From Cohnella panacarvi Gsoil 349 (GTDB taxonomy: Bacteria; Bacillota; Bacilli; Paenibacillales; Paenibacillaceae), in NCBI RefSeq assembly GCF_000515335.1, contig NZ_KI911563.1, positions 1,089,598 through 1,153,597 of the forward strand: DNA of 64,000 nucleotides, read 5' to 3'. The notes beneath the pieces were generated by a model that searched no databases, was not told the origin of the DNA, and was given only the letters and a program-made list of their open reading frames with translations. Shown here in pieces: positions 16,869 to 25,609 of the stretch (positions within the stretch are counted from its first letter, which is position 1; each line of letters begins with the position of its first letter). A program made the translations under genes and the position numbers.

Positions 16869-18497
16869 TTACCTTTTGTATTCGGAAGGGCTGTAGCCGG
16901 TAATCGATTTGAACACTTGACTGAAATACGTCGAGTTCTGGAAGCCTACCCGCTCGCTGATCTCGTAAACCATATATTGGCCGGTCTCGATCAGCTCGAT
17001 CGCTTTGCGAATCCGGTACTTATTGAAGTAAGTGACGAACGGCTCGCCCGTCACTCTCTTGAACAATTGGCTTAAGTAGTTGCGGTTCACGTGAAGGCTG
17101 GCGGCAATCCGCTCTAGCGATATATCCTCGTGATAGCACTTCTCGATATAATCGTGAATGACTTTGTCGACGAGCGCGTGGCTTTTCTTGCCGCCATGTT
17201 CCTCCCGGATTTGGGCGAGCAGCCTCGTTAAGATATCGTCCATCCATTCCGTCATCGGCCGGACGGAGCCGTGACGGCCCAACTGCATAAGCAGTTCCTC
17301 GAGTCCCGCCTCCGCATGCTCCGCTTGCGTGTCGGACGTCTGCAGGGCGGTCCATAGCGCGCTGGCGACGCCGGCGCAAATCCCCTTGCAGACGGGCAGC
17401 GACACGTTACCCGACGTCATGTCGGTCTTGATCGCGCACCATAGCTCTTCTACCTGCTGCCACTGCTTGAGGAATATCGCGTCGTGCAGCCGGCGAACCT
17501 CGTCCATCGACAGAATGCGTCCCGCGCCCTGCTTCACCGAGCCCGAGTACGAGTAGACGCGGTTCCATTCGTTCATCTCCGCGACTTCCACCGCGCTTCG
17601 GCTTTCCAAGTAGGAGTCGATGAGCCGCTCATATCCTTCCTTGCCGGTACCTAGACCCGCAAGCGCGGACAATTTCATGTATTGCAGAATATTGTCCATC
17701 ATCGCGTTCGAAGTCCGCATGATGAAAGACAAGCCGCCTTCTTCGATGCGAGCGTCCGGATCGCACAGAAAGATCACGACGAACTCCTGATCGGAATATT
17801 CCAGCACTTCGGCCGTCAGGCCCGGCTGCTTCGGAAGGTTCTCCTCCAACACTTCGCGGATGATGTTCCCGGTGCCGAACCGCAGCAACTGCCAATCCCG
17901 TTCCTCGCGGCGCACGGTCACGTCGGATCGAACCAGGCTTAACGTCAGCGCGCGCACCGTCGTCCTTTCGGGCAAACCCATGAACGCGATTCTATCGACA
18001 GGCAATTCCTCCGGCCGGTAGCGCGTCGTAATTAAATCGCGGAAGAACGCGTCCTTCATCGAACGCTTCACGATGTCCTGCTGCTGCAAGTAGCTGGCCA
18101 GCAGCTCGTCTTGCTCTTTCGGCTCGTTCAGCATCTGCAGCACTTCGCGAACGACGAACTCGATCTCCGCGATGCTCGGCGGCTTCAGCAAGAAATGATG
18201 GACGCCCGAAGAAACCGCCTTCCGGGCGTTCGCCAGATCGTCGTAACCGCTTAGGATCACGATCGGAACGTTAGGGTCTACCTTGCGGATTTCCTCGGTC
18301 AACTGAAACCCGTCCATCACGGGCATGTAGACGTCCGTAATGACGAAATCCGGCTTCAGCTCGCGGTACTTCGCCAACCCTTCGGCGCCGTCCGACGCCG
18401 TTCCGACGATCCTTACGCCCATGTCGGTCCACGGGACGTGCTTCAGCAAGCCGCCGATCGCGTATTCGTCGTCATCCACCAATAGAATCGTATTCAT
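16869..18497 (-). CDS. YesN-type response regulator with AraC DNA-binding domain
   Basis: The 542-aa product has an N-terminal receiver domain (acidic pocket DDDE at 8-11, phospho-acceptor D55 in ITDVYMPVMDGF, Lys in LKPPS) and a C-terminal double AraC helix-turn-helix (about 440-542, with IAASLHVNRNYLSQLFKRVTG and YFSQVFKSITGYSPSEYKR). The roughly 300-residue middle is the variable YesN linker. The start overlaps the sensor-kinase gene by 26 bases, indicating translational coupling. It probably activates the adjacent ABC transporter and glycosidase genes when oligosaccharide is sensed. Confidence 0.93.
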   Translation of the reverse strand: MNTILLVDDDEYAIGGLLKHVPWTDMGVRIVGTASDGAEGLAKYRELKPDFVITDVYMPVMDGFQLTEEIRKVDPNVPIVILSGYDDLANARKAVSSGVHHFLLKPPSIAEIEFVVREVLQMLNEPKEQDELLASYLQQQDIVKRSMKDAFFRDLITTRYRPEELPVDRIAFMGLPERTTVRALTLSLVRSDVTVRREERDWQLLRFGTGNIIREVLEENLPKQPGLTAEVLEYSDQEFVVIFLCDPDARIEEGGLSFIMRTSNAMMDNILQYMKLSALAGLGTGKEGYERLIDSYLESRSAVEVAEMNEWNRVYSYSGSVKQGAGRILSMDEVRRLHDAIFLKQWQQVEELWCAIKTDMTSGNVSLPVCKGICAGVASALWTALQTSDTQAEHAEAGLEELLMQLGRHGSVRPMTEWMDDILTRLLAQIREEHGGKKSHALVDKVIHDYIEKCYHEDISLERIAASLHVNRNYLSQLFKRVTGEPFVTYFNKYRIRKAIELIETGQYMVYEISERVGFQNSTYFSQVFKSITGYSPSEYKR

Positions 18498-20244
18498 CGG
18501 CCAAGCTCCTTCGCAGTTGTTCCATTTCCTCCTCGTAACGAACGATAGGTAAACGAATCACGACGCGCGTGCCGCCTCCGTCTCCGGGAGTCACCTGTAC
18601 CCAGTACTTCGGTCCGCAATACAGCTGGATGCGGTCGATCACGTTGCGAATCCCGATGCCGCCGGTTCGCGTAACGTCGAAGCCTTCCGGCACTCCGACG
18701 CCGTTGTCGGTTATCGTGACGAACAATTGCTTGCCCGCGCCGTCGTCTTTCTGCTCGAACGATGCTTTGACGATCGCCTTGTCGCCTTTTTGCCAATTGC
18801 CGTGAATAACCGCGTTTTCGAGGAACGGCTGCAGAATGATTTTCGGCACGATCGCGTCATGCAGATCTCCTTCTACTTGCTCCTCGTACGTGATGTTGAA
18901 ATTCTGCCTGTACTCTTGAATGACCATGTAGCAGCGGGCATGCAGCATCTCGTCGCGAACGGCGACGTACCATTTGTCGTTGCTAAGCCCGATCCGGAAC
19001 AGCTTGGACAGCTGCTGCACCATCTGGCTAATCTCGTGGGCGTTGTAATCGAGCGCGCGCCAATGGATCAGATCGAGCGTGTTATATAAGAAATGAGGCT
19101 TGATTTGCGCATGCAGCAGCTGAATCTCCGCCTCGCGGCGGTCGCGGTGCTCTTGGTTCAGCCGGCCGATCAGCTCCTTCAGTCGGTGCACCATGCGATT
19201 GAAGTGCGTCGTCAGGTACAAATATTCCTGAATGTTCGACGCGTTCATCCGGACGTTGAAGTCGCCCCGCTCGACGGCGCGCATTCCTTGAACCATGCCG
19301 TGGAGCGGCGACGTCAGCCTCCGCGACACCCAGAAGGCGAGCGGAATGGACAGCAGGATAAGCCCGCCGAGAAGACCGACGATGAGCATGCGGATTTCGT
19401 TGCCGCTTTGCACGAGCACGTCCTTGGCGATCAACTGCTGCAGCATCCAATATTCCGAGTTCTCTTCGGTCTGAATGACGCTATAATGCGTCCCCGCGAC
19501 TACATGAGCGCTTTTCCCTTCCCGGATCGGCGTCTCGAAGCCTTCGGGCAGCATCGATGCGATATAGTTTCCCCTGGAGTCGCGAATGACGTAGTAATCG
19601 TCGATGCTGGCCCCGGCGTCGTTGCGAGTCAGAATACGGAACAGCTGCGATTCGGGAATGTTGATCTTCACGACGCCCAGCAGCTTGCCCCGGTCGCCGG
19701 AAATTCGGTGCACGTAGCTGATGACGCGAGCGGACCGCCCGCCCTCGAGCCTATCGTGGGACGCGATCCAGAAGCCGTCCGCCTCGTCCATCCGGGGGAG
19801 CCATCCCTCGGCTTCCGCCGCGGCCATCGTGTGAAGGGAGGTGCTCGGGTATTCCAAGTAACCTTTCAGCCAATCGGTATAGAGCTCGATCGACTCCAGA
19901 CCGGCCTTTACGACCGTGAGCTTCTTGAGCTCGTCGTCGAGCTCCCTCGCCTTCGACACGAAGTCGTACAAGCTGTCCGGCGGCGAGCCGAGCGTCTGCT
20001 GCACGAGCGAATTGGTAACGGTGAACAGCGCCGTATCTTGAATGGCCGATACATAGTTCGATAGGTTCTGCGACTTCTCCCCGAGCAATTCCGACTTCGT
20101 CTCGCGGATTTCCCGGTACGCGATATTGGAGTACGTCTCGTAATAGACGAAGCCCGATACGAGCAGTAACAGGCTGCATAACCCGACGAAACAAACCATC
20201 ATCAGCGTGAATAGTTTGGTCGGATATTTCACCAGTCTGCGCAT
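18472..20244 (-). CDS. YesM-type sensor histidine kinase
   Basis: The 590-aa membrane kinase has TM1 at about 15-35, an extracytoplasmic sensor region to about residue 280, TM2 near 285-305, HAMP, the His_kinase domain with phospho-acceptor in QIKPHFLYNTLD (near residue 385), and a HATPase with N box (FLENAVIHG), G1 (DNGVG) and G2 (GGIGIRNV). The ATG at 20244 is preferred over one three codons earlier because AGAGGA sits nine bases before it. YesM kinases usually sense sugars through the ABC binding protein; its neighbours here are the binding protein and permeases. Confidence 0.93.
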   Translation of the reverse strand: MRRLVKYPTKLFTLMMVCFVGLCSLLLLVSGFVYYETYSNIAYREIRETKSELLGEKSQNLSNYVSAIQDTALFTVTNSLVQQTLGSPPDSLYDFVSKARELDDELKKLTVVKAGLESIELYTDWLKGYLEYPSTSLHTMAAAEAEGWLPRMDEADGFWIASHDRLEGGRSARVISYVHRISGDRGKLLGVVKINIPESQLFRILTRNDAGASIDDYYVIRDSRGNYIASMLPEGFETPIREGKSAHVVAGTHYSVIQTEENSEYWMLQQLIAKDVLVQSGNEIRMLIVGLLGGLILLSIPLAFWVSRRLTSPLHGMVQGMRAVERGDFNVRMNASNIQEYLYLTTHFNRMVHRLKELIGRLNQEHRDRREAEIQLLHAQIKPHFLYNTLDLIHWRALDYNAHEISQMVQQLSKLFRIGLSNDKWYVAVRDEMLHARCYMVIQEYRQNFNITYEEQVEGDLHDAIVPKIILQPFLENAVIHGNWQKGDKAIVKASFEQKDDGAGKQLFVTITDNGVGVPEGFDVTRTGGIGIRNVIDRIQLYCGPKYWVQVTPGDGGGTRVVIRLPIVRYEEEMEQLRRSLADEYDSIGG

Positions 20245-20280
20245 CGGGCTCATTCCTCTTCAAGTAATCGTACAACCATT

Positions 20281-21126
20281 TTATCCTTTAATGCCGGTCG
20301 TAGCGATCCCTTGGGTAAAGTATTTTTGTCCTAGGAAGAAAATCGTCAAGCTTGGCACGATCGATAGTACCGACATGGCGAACACCGCGCCCCAGTTCGA
20401 GCTTCCGCTGGAATCGAGGAACAGGCGCAAGCCTAGCGGAACCGTGAACTTCTTAATATCGCTCAAGTAGATCAACTGGCCGAAGAAATCGTCCCACGTG
20501 CCCATGAACGTGAAGATCGCAGCCGTGATCAGCGCCGGAGAGCTAAGCGGAAGAATGATCCGGAAGAACAACGTCGTCCAGCCGCAGCCGTCGATCTTGG
20601 CGCTCTCGTCGAGATCCCGCGGAATGCCGCGGATGAACTGCACGATCAGGAAGACGAAGAACGCGTCGCCAAGAAACTTCGGAACCGTCAAGGGAAGGAA
20701 CGTATCGACCCAACCGAGCTTATGAAAAATAATGTACTGCGGAATGAGCGTCACGTGACCCGGCAGCATGAAGGTACCGAGCATAAGCGCGAAAAACAGC
20801 TTTCTGAGCGGGAACTCGATGCGGGCGAACGCGAACGCCGCCATGGACGAGCTCAACACGGTGCCGATTACCGCGATGATACACAGCAAGATGGAGTTCA
20901 GGAAGAAATCGCCGAACTGAATGTTGCGCATGCCGGTCCATCCGCTCGAATAATGCTCGAACGTGAATGCCGAAGGCCACAAGCTTTTGCTCGTGAAAAT
21001 TTCCGTCGTCGGCTTCACCGAGGCGCTGATCAGCCAGAACACCGGATAGAGCATCAGCAAGCCGCAGCCGAGTACGATCACGTGGAATATAACCGATTTG
21101 ATCTGTTTATTCATCGATAGCGTCAT
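20281..21126 (-). CDS. Sugar ABC transporter permease (MalG/YesQ type)
   Basis: A 281-aa inner-membrane permease with about six transmembrane segments and the EAA loop for the ATPase (DLDESAKIDGCGWTTLFFRIILP, about residues 190-212). It belongs to the CUT1 carbohydrate importer subfamily. GGGAGG precedes the ATG. It begins 3 bases after the partner permease stop, so the two are one transcript. No ATPase gene is present; such systems normally borrow a shared MsmX-like ATPase. Confidence 0.93.
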   Translation of the reverse strand: MTLSMNKQIKSVIFHVIVLGCGLLMLYPVFWLISASVKPTTEIFTSKSLWPSAFTFEHYSSGWTGMRNIQFGDFFLNSILLCIIAVIGTVLSSSMAAFAFARIEFPLRKLFFALMLGTFMLPGHVTLIPQYIIFHKLGWVDTFLPLTVPKFLGDAFFVFLIVQFIRGIPRDLDESAKIDGCGWTTLFFRIILPLSSPALITAAIFTFMGTWDDFFGQLIYLSDIKKFTVPLGLRLFLDSSGSSNWGAVFAMSVLSIVPSLTIFFLGQKYFTQGIATTGIKG

Positions 21127-21129
21127 CGA

Positions 21130-22020
21130 TTAGTCCCTCCCGTCCGAATAGTAAACCCAGTAGCGGGAAGAGAAGAACAATAGGCCGGTGAAAATCGCGA
21201 TAATGACGAGAAGCAGCCAAGCCATTGCCGACGCATAACCCATTTCCATGAACGTAAAGCCTTTAATGTACAGATAGAGCGAATAAAGTAACGTCGAGTT
21301 GATCGGACCGCCCGTGCCTTTGCTGATAATGAACGCTTTGGTGAACGTTTGGAACGATTGAATCAACGTAATCGTCAAATTGAAGAAAATAACGGGCGTA
21401 AGCAGCGGCATCGTAATGCGCCAGAATCTGCGAACGGCGCCCGCGCCGTCGACGGTCGCGGCTTCGTACAGCTCGCCGGGAACTTGCTTCAAGCCTGCGA
21501 GGAAGATGATCATGACGGATCCGAACTGCCAGACGGACAGCCCGATCAGGGAATAAATCGCGAATCTCGGGTCGGCGATCCAGTTATGTCCCTGGATTCC
21601 GAGGAGAGCGAGCCCATCGTTGAAGATGCCGTTCTGGTCGAATACTTGCTTCCATAGCACGGAGATCGCGACGCTGCCCCCGAGCAAGGACGGAATGTAA
21701 TAGATCGTACGGTAAAAGCCGAGGAATTTCATGCCTTGGTTAAGCAGAACGGCTAGACCGAGCGCGAACGCGAGGCGGAATGGCACGGACAGAAACACGT
21801 ATTGCAGAGTGACCTTGATCGAGTCGATCATCCGGTAATCGTCCGTGAACATCGATCTGAAATTATCGAGACCGACCCATTTCGGCGTGGTCAGCAGGTC
21901 GTAATTCGTGAAGGACAAGTAGAACGAAGCGCCGATCGGGCTTAACGTGAGACATAGGAAGCCGATCAGCCAGGGCAAGAGGAACAGGTAGCCGGCTAAG
22001 TATGTTTTATATTTCTGCAT
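21130..22020 (-). CDS. Sugar ABC transporter permease (MalF/YesP type)
   Basis: The 296-aa CUT1 permease has the usual N-terminal hydrophobic segment (YLAGYLFLLPWLIGFLCLTL), the FTNYDLL and GLDNFRSMF motifs, and the EAA loop (ELYEAATVDGAGAVRRFWRITMP, about 196-218). It pairs with the downstream permease to form the translocation channel. The solute-binding lipoprotein gene lies 77 bases upstream in the same direction. Confidence 0.93.
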   Translation of the reverse strand: MQKYKTYLAGYLFLLPWLIGFLCLTLSPIGASFYLSFTNYDLLTTPKWVGLDNFRSMFTDDYRMIDSIKVTLQYVFLSVPFRLAFALGLAVLLNQGMKFLGFYRTIYYIPSLLGGSVAISVLWKQVFDQNGIFNDGLALLGIQGHNWIADPRFAIYSLIGLSVWQFGSVMIIFLAGLKQVPGELYEAATVDGAGAVRRFWRITMPLLTPVIFFNLTITLIQSFQTFTKAFIISKGTGGPINSTLLYSLYLYIKGFTFMEMGYASAMAWLLLVIIAIFTGLLFFSSRYWVYYSDGRD

Positions 22021-22097
22021 CTTGTTTGCTCTCCAATCTGGAGGACAAAGGGAGCCGTTGCCCGGCTCCCCTATCCTGTTTCTCTAATCGGTCCGGC

Positions 22098-23456
22098 TTA
22101 TTGCGCTTTCGACTTCGCGATCAGCTTATCGACTTCGGTCATGAATTCGTCTACCGCCGCATCGACGGACTTGGCGTTGAAACCGATCTTCTCGGTCGTC
22201 AGCTTCATCAGCGCGAGCAGCTCGTTATCGACCGGGAATTGCACGTAGTTAACCGGCGGCGCAGTGTCGGCGACAAGGGAGATGTAATCGTACATCGCTT
22301 GGTCGACCGGCGTAGCTTGCGCCGCAAGCGCGTCGCGGATTTTGCCTGCCGGAGGCACGCCGCGCGAGTTGCCGAGAATCACGCCGGCTTCCGGATCGTT
22401 AACCATGAAATCGATGAATTTCGCGACGACTTCAGGATGCTTCGTATCCGCGTACGCGGTAATGTATTGTCCCGAAAGCGGAGGAACCATGCCGCTGCCC
22501 GCAGGGCCGCTCGGGAACATCAACAGGCCGAGCGTATCTTGCGTAAGCTGTTGCCAACCTGCGAGCTGGGAAGCCGATCCGGCTTGGATCGCGACTTGAC
22601 CTTTGACGACGAGCGTCGTGTCGGCCGCCGTCGGCGGGTTCGCCACTTGCACGTCCGCCGGTACGACGGCGCCTGCGGCACGAAGGTCAGCCCAGTATTT
22701 GAACCAGTTTACCGCGTCTTCCTTCTCGAAGTGACGCTCGCCGTCCGTGTCGTACAGCTTCTTGCCGTATGCGCCGAGGTACGACGCGAACGCGCCGGAA
22801 TCGCTGGACAGGTCGTAGAGAGCGTAATTGCCTTTGCCCAGCTTCTCGCTCATTTGGATCGCTACGTTCTTCAGATCGTCGTATGTCCAGTCTTTACCCG
22901 GAACAGGAACTCCCGCTTTGTCGAACAAGGCTTTGTTATACATCAAGCTCGTCGAGTTAACGCCGAGCGTGACGCCGTACAGCTTGCCGTCGAACGTCGC
23001 GGATTGAACGAGACCTTGGTTGAAGTCATCGAGTTTGATCGTGCTTCCGACGTAAGGCGTCAGATCGAGCAGCGCGTTTTTGTCCACGTATTCTTTGATG
23101 TTGCCGCCCATTTGGATCAGGTCCGGCGCATTGCCGGCGGCGATTTGCGTGTTCAGCTTGTCCATATAGCCGTCGAAACCGGAATACTCCGGCGTGATCG
23201 TCACGCCTGGATTTTTCGATTCGAACAGCTCGATCGCTTTTTGCGTTTTTTCGTGACGCTCGTCGGAGCCCCACCATGCCATGCGAAGCTCGACTTTCTC
23301 TCCGCTTGCTGCGGACGGGGAAGCAGCCGCTTGGCTGGACGCCGGGGCTGCAGGGCTGGAAGCGCCTGCGTTCGAGTTGTTATTATTGTTGCCGCAGGCC
23401 GATAACAGGATTGCCAAGGTAAGCATAGAAACTGCTGCACTTTTTGTCTTTATCAT
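22098..23456 (-). CDS. Sugar-binding lipoprotein of ABC transporter (YesO type)
   Basis: This 452-aa lipoprotein has a signal peptide ending in the lipobox LLSACG (Cys about residue 20), an Asn/Ser/Ala-rich linker, then a family 1 extracellular binding-protein fold (PEYSGFDGYMDKLNTQIAAG, PDLIQMGGNIKEYV, GVTLGVNSTSLMYNKALFD). It delivers oligosaccharide to the two permeases. The ATG at 23456 follows AAGGAGGG; the longer frame is rejected. A cre-like palindrome lies about 75 bases upstream and a 51-bp tandem array farther on. Confidence 0.94.
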   Translation of the reverse strand: MIKTKSAAVSMLTLAILLSACGNNNNNSNAGASSPAAPASSQAAASPSAASGEKVELRMAWWGSDERHEKTQKAIELFESKNPGVTITPEYSGFDGYMDKLNTQIAAGNAPDLIQMGGNIKEYVDKNALLDLTPYVGSTIKLDDFNQGLVQSATFDGKLYGVTLGVNSTSLMYNKALFDKAGVPVPGKDWTYDDLKNVAIQMSEKLGKGNYALYDLSSDSGAFASYLGAYGKKLYDTDGERHFEKEDAVNWFKYWADLRAAGAVVPADVQVANPPTAADTTLVVKGQVAIQAGSASQLAGWQQLTQDTLGLLMFPSGPAGSGMVPPLSGQYITAYADTKHPEVVAKFIDFMVNDPEAGVILGNSRGVPPAGKIRDALAAQATPVDQAMYDYISLVADTAPPVNYVQFPVDNELLALMKLTTEKIGFNAKSVDAAVDEFMTEVDKLIAKSKAQ

Positions 23457-23527
23457 GAATCTAACCCTCCTTGAAGTTAACTGCAGTTTCATTGTAAAAG
23501 AGAAGGACAACGATAGACATAAACAAA

Positions 23528-23543
23528 AGTAAGCGATTGCTTA
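23528..23543. promoter_or_regulatory. cre-like palindrome upstream of sugar-binding protein gene
   Basis: AGTAAGCGATTGCTTA is near-palindromic and resembles a CcpA or other LacI-family site. It lies about 75 bases upstream of the binding-protein start, with TACAAT between as a possible minus-10 on the minus strand. Match by eye only. Confidence 0.35.
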
Positions 23544-23582
23544 AGAAATATCAGTAGTTTTTGCAGGGCATGTGCTGCAGCG

Positions 23583-24220
23583 GTGTATGACAACGCTAAT
23601 TAGGCTCTACCCCGGAGATGCGCCGCAGTAACGTTGCGCGGCAACGCTAATTCGGCTCTCTCCCGGAGGTGCGACGCAATAACGTTGTATGACAACGCTA
23701 ATTCGACTCTCTCCCGGAGATGCGCCGCAGTAACGTTGCGCGGCAACGCTAATTCGACTCTCTCACGGAGATGCGCCGCAGTAACGTTGCGCGGCAACGC
23801 TAATTCGACTCTCTCACGGAGGTGCGCCGCAGTAACGTTGTATGACAACGCTAATTCGACTCTCTCCCGGAGATGCGACGCAGTAACGTTGTATGGTAAC
23901 GCTAATTCGACTCTCTCCCGGAGGTGCGCCGCAGTAACGTTGCGCGGCAACGCTAATTCGGCTCTTTCCCGGAGATGCGCCGCAGTAACGTTGTGTGGCA
24001 ACGCTAATTCGGCTCTTTCCCGGAGATGCGCCGCAGTAACGTTGCGCGGTAACGCTAATTCGACTCTTTCCCGGAGGTGCGCCGCAGTAACGTTGTATGG
24101 TAACGCTAAATCGACTCTCTCCCGGAGATGCGCCGCAGTAACGTTGCGCGGTAACGCTAATTCGACTCTTTCCCGGAGGTGCGCCGCAGTAACGTTGCGC
24201 GGCAACGCTAATTCGGCTCT
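23583..24220. repeat. 51-bp tandem repeat array A (about 12.5 units)
   Basis: AACGCTAA recurs at 23592 and then exactly every 51 bases to 24204 (13 occurrences). Each unit contains a short hairpin, CGTTG-C/T, three bases, G/A-CAACG or GTAACG, then CTAATTCG and a GGAG-TGCGCCGCAGTAA segment. The period is a multiple of three, so frames on both strands stay open across the array. I regard those as by-products: no ribosome site or good start exists. A related array in the opposite orientation lies at 47297. Confidence 0.93.
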
Positions 24221-24233
24221 GCTGCAACTAACG

Positions 24234-24281
24234 AAAATGGGACAGTCCAAGCCATGATCCCATGACTAGCGGACTATCCCA
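24234..24281 (-). terminator. Terminator after Gfo/Idh gene of the galacturonate operon
   Basis: AATGGGACAGTCC and GGACTATCCCATT pair over 13 positions with one mismatch around a 22-base loop, just past the stop of the leftward oxidoreductase gene. Confidence 0.7.
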
Positions 24282-24296
24282 TTATTTCCATAAAAC

Positions 24297-25589
24297 TTAG
24301 TCGTGGAACTTCACGAGTTCGGCGACTTTGACCGCTTGGCCCGTGCGGATCGAGCGATTGGCCGCGATGCCCGTCAAGATCGAACGCGCGCCGTCGACGT
24401 GGTTCGCCGCGCGATTGAACTCGTCGTGGCTAGGCGTGCCGAATAGGTCGTTGAGCAGCACCGGGTCGCCGCCGCCATGTCCGCCTTCTCCCTCTTCGAT
24501 CTCGATTTCCACCGGCGGTTCCCATTGCGGGAACAAAATGATGCGTCTGTCTTTGAGCGCGCCTTCGAGCGCCTTGCTGCCGCTGCCGTTCACGTAGGAT
24601 TGCTCGACGATCGTCATCTCCAGACGGCCTTTCGTGCCGTTGAACGCGATACGATAACCTTCCCACGGCATATAGGCGTTAAGCGAATACGTGAGGATCG
24701 CTTTGTTCTTGTAGCGGACCATAACGCCCATCGTGTCCTCGATGCTGATGCCGTCCCCGAACACGCTTTGGTCGCGGCGGTAACCGTCTTCCGATTCGGC
24801 GTCCAAGTACATTTGCTTCAAATAATCGTTCTCGTCCAAGTGAAGCGCGAACGGATCTTTTTTCGCGTACTCGTTGCCGGTAGAACGCTCGTAGAACTCG
24901 GTCACTCCGCGCTGCTCGGCATTCTCTTTGCCGTAGAACAGCAGGTCGCCGTAAGCGAATACTTCCTCCGGCTGCGAGCCGATCCAGAAGTTGACGAGGT
25001 CGAAATGGTGCGTCGACTTATGGACGAGCAAGCCTCCGCTGTTCCGCTTGTCGCGATGCCATCTGCGGAAATAGTCCGCTCCGTGCATCGTATTAAGCAA
25101 CCATTCGAAGTGGACGGAAGTCACTTGGCCGATCGCGCCGTCGCGGATTAACTCTCTGGCTTTCGTGTGGTGAGGCGCATAGCGATAGTTGAACGTTACC
25201 CTGACGTTGCGTCCCGTACGCTCGACCGCGTCGAGAATTTCCTGGCATTTGCGCTCGTCTACCGTCATCGGCTTCTCGGTGATCACGTCGCAGCCCAGCT
25301 CCATGGCGCGAATAATGTACGTATGGTGAGTGCGGTCCACGCTCGTCACGATGACGGCGTCCGGCTTATGCTCCTCGATCATGCGATCGAATTCGTGCGT
25401 CTTGTAAGTCGCAACGGGCGCATAGTCGTATTTATCCTTAAGCAGCTTGTTCGCGAAGTTCATTCTCGTCTGGTTCGTATCGCAAAAGGCGACGAGCTCC
25501 GACGTTTCCCGGTATTCCGAGGCGATGGCGCCGTAGAAAAATTCCGCCCGGCTGCCCGATCCTACGAGTACGTATTTCTTTGTGGCCAT
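24297..25589 (-). CDS. Gfo/Idh/MocA-family oxidoreductase
   Basis: The 430-aa product has an N-terminal Rossmann fold (YVLVGSGSRAEFF, residues 5-17), the EKPMT motif and a C-terminal alpha/beta substrate domain with HFDLVNFWIG, as in NAD(P)-dependent sugar or inositol dehydrogenases. It is longer than typical members (330-390 aa), with an inserted charged region around 225-270. It is the last gene of the uxaCBA operon and probably acts on a related sugar acid or glycoside. Start ATG at 25589 behind GGAAGGAG, just downstream of the uxaA stop. Confidence 0.88.
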   Translation of the reverse strand: MATKKYVLVGSGSRAEFFYGAIASEYRETSELVAFCDTNQTRMNFANKLLKDKYDYAPVATYKTHEFDRMIEEHKPDAVIVTSVDRTHHTYIIRAMELGCDVITEKPMTVDERKCQEILDAVERTGRNVRVTFNYRYAPHHTKARELIRDGAIGQVTSVHFEWLLNTMHGADYFRRWHRDKRNSGGLLVHKSTHHFDLVNFWIGSQPEEVFAYGDLLFYGKENAEQRGVTEFYERSTGNEYAKKDPFALHLDENDYLKQMYLDAESEDGYRRDQSVFGDGISIEDTMGVMVRYKNKAILTYSLNAYMPWEGYRIAFNGTKGRLEMTIVEQSYVNGSGSKALEGALKDRRIILFPQWEPPVEIEIEEGEGGHGGGDPVLLNDLFGTPSHDEFNRAANHVDGARSILTGIAANRSIRTGQAVKVAELVKFHD

Positions 25590-25609
25590 GCTGTAAATCT
25601 CCTTCCGAG

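Noticed and set aside
22002..23405. 467-aa frame opposite the sugar-binding protein gene
   Set aside because: Arg-rich shadow translation in antisense of a clear lipoprotein gene. Other long antisense frames (for example 411-1214, 11501-12577 and 29144-30148) are rejected for the same reason.
23583..24220. CRISPR array
   Set aside because: The whole 51-bp unit repeats, including what would be spacers. No unique spacers and no cas genes are present.
23600..24257. Long open frames on both strands through the 51-bp array (17-residue peptide repeats)
   Set aside because: The exact 51-bp period keeps any stop-free frame open on both strands. There is no ribosome site or good start codon, and unit changes follow hairpin pairing rather than codons.
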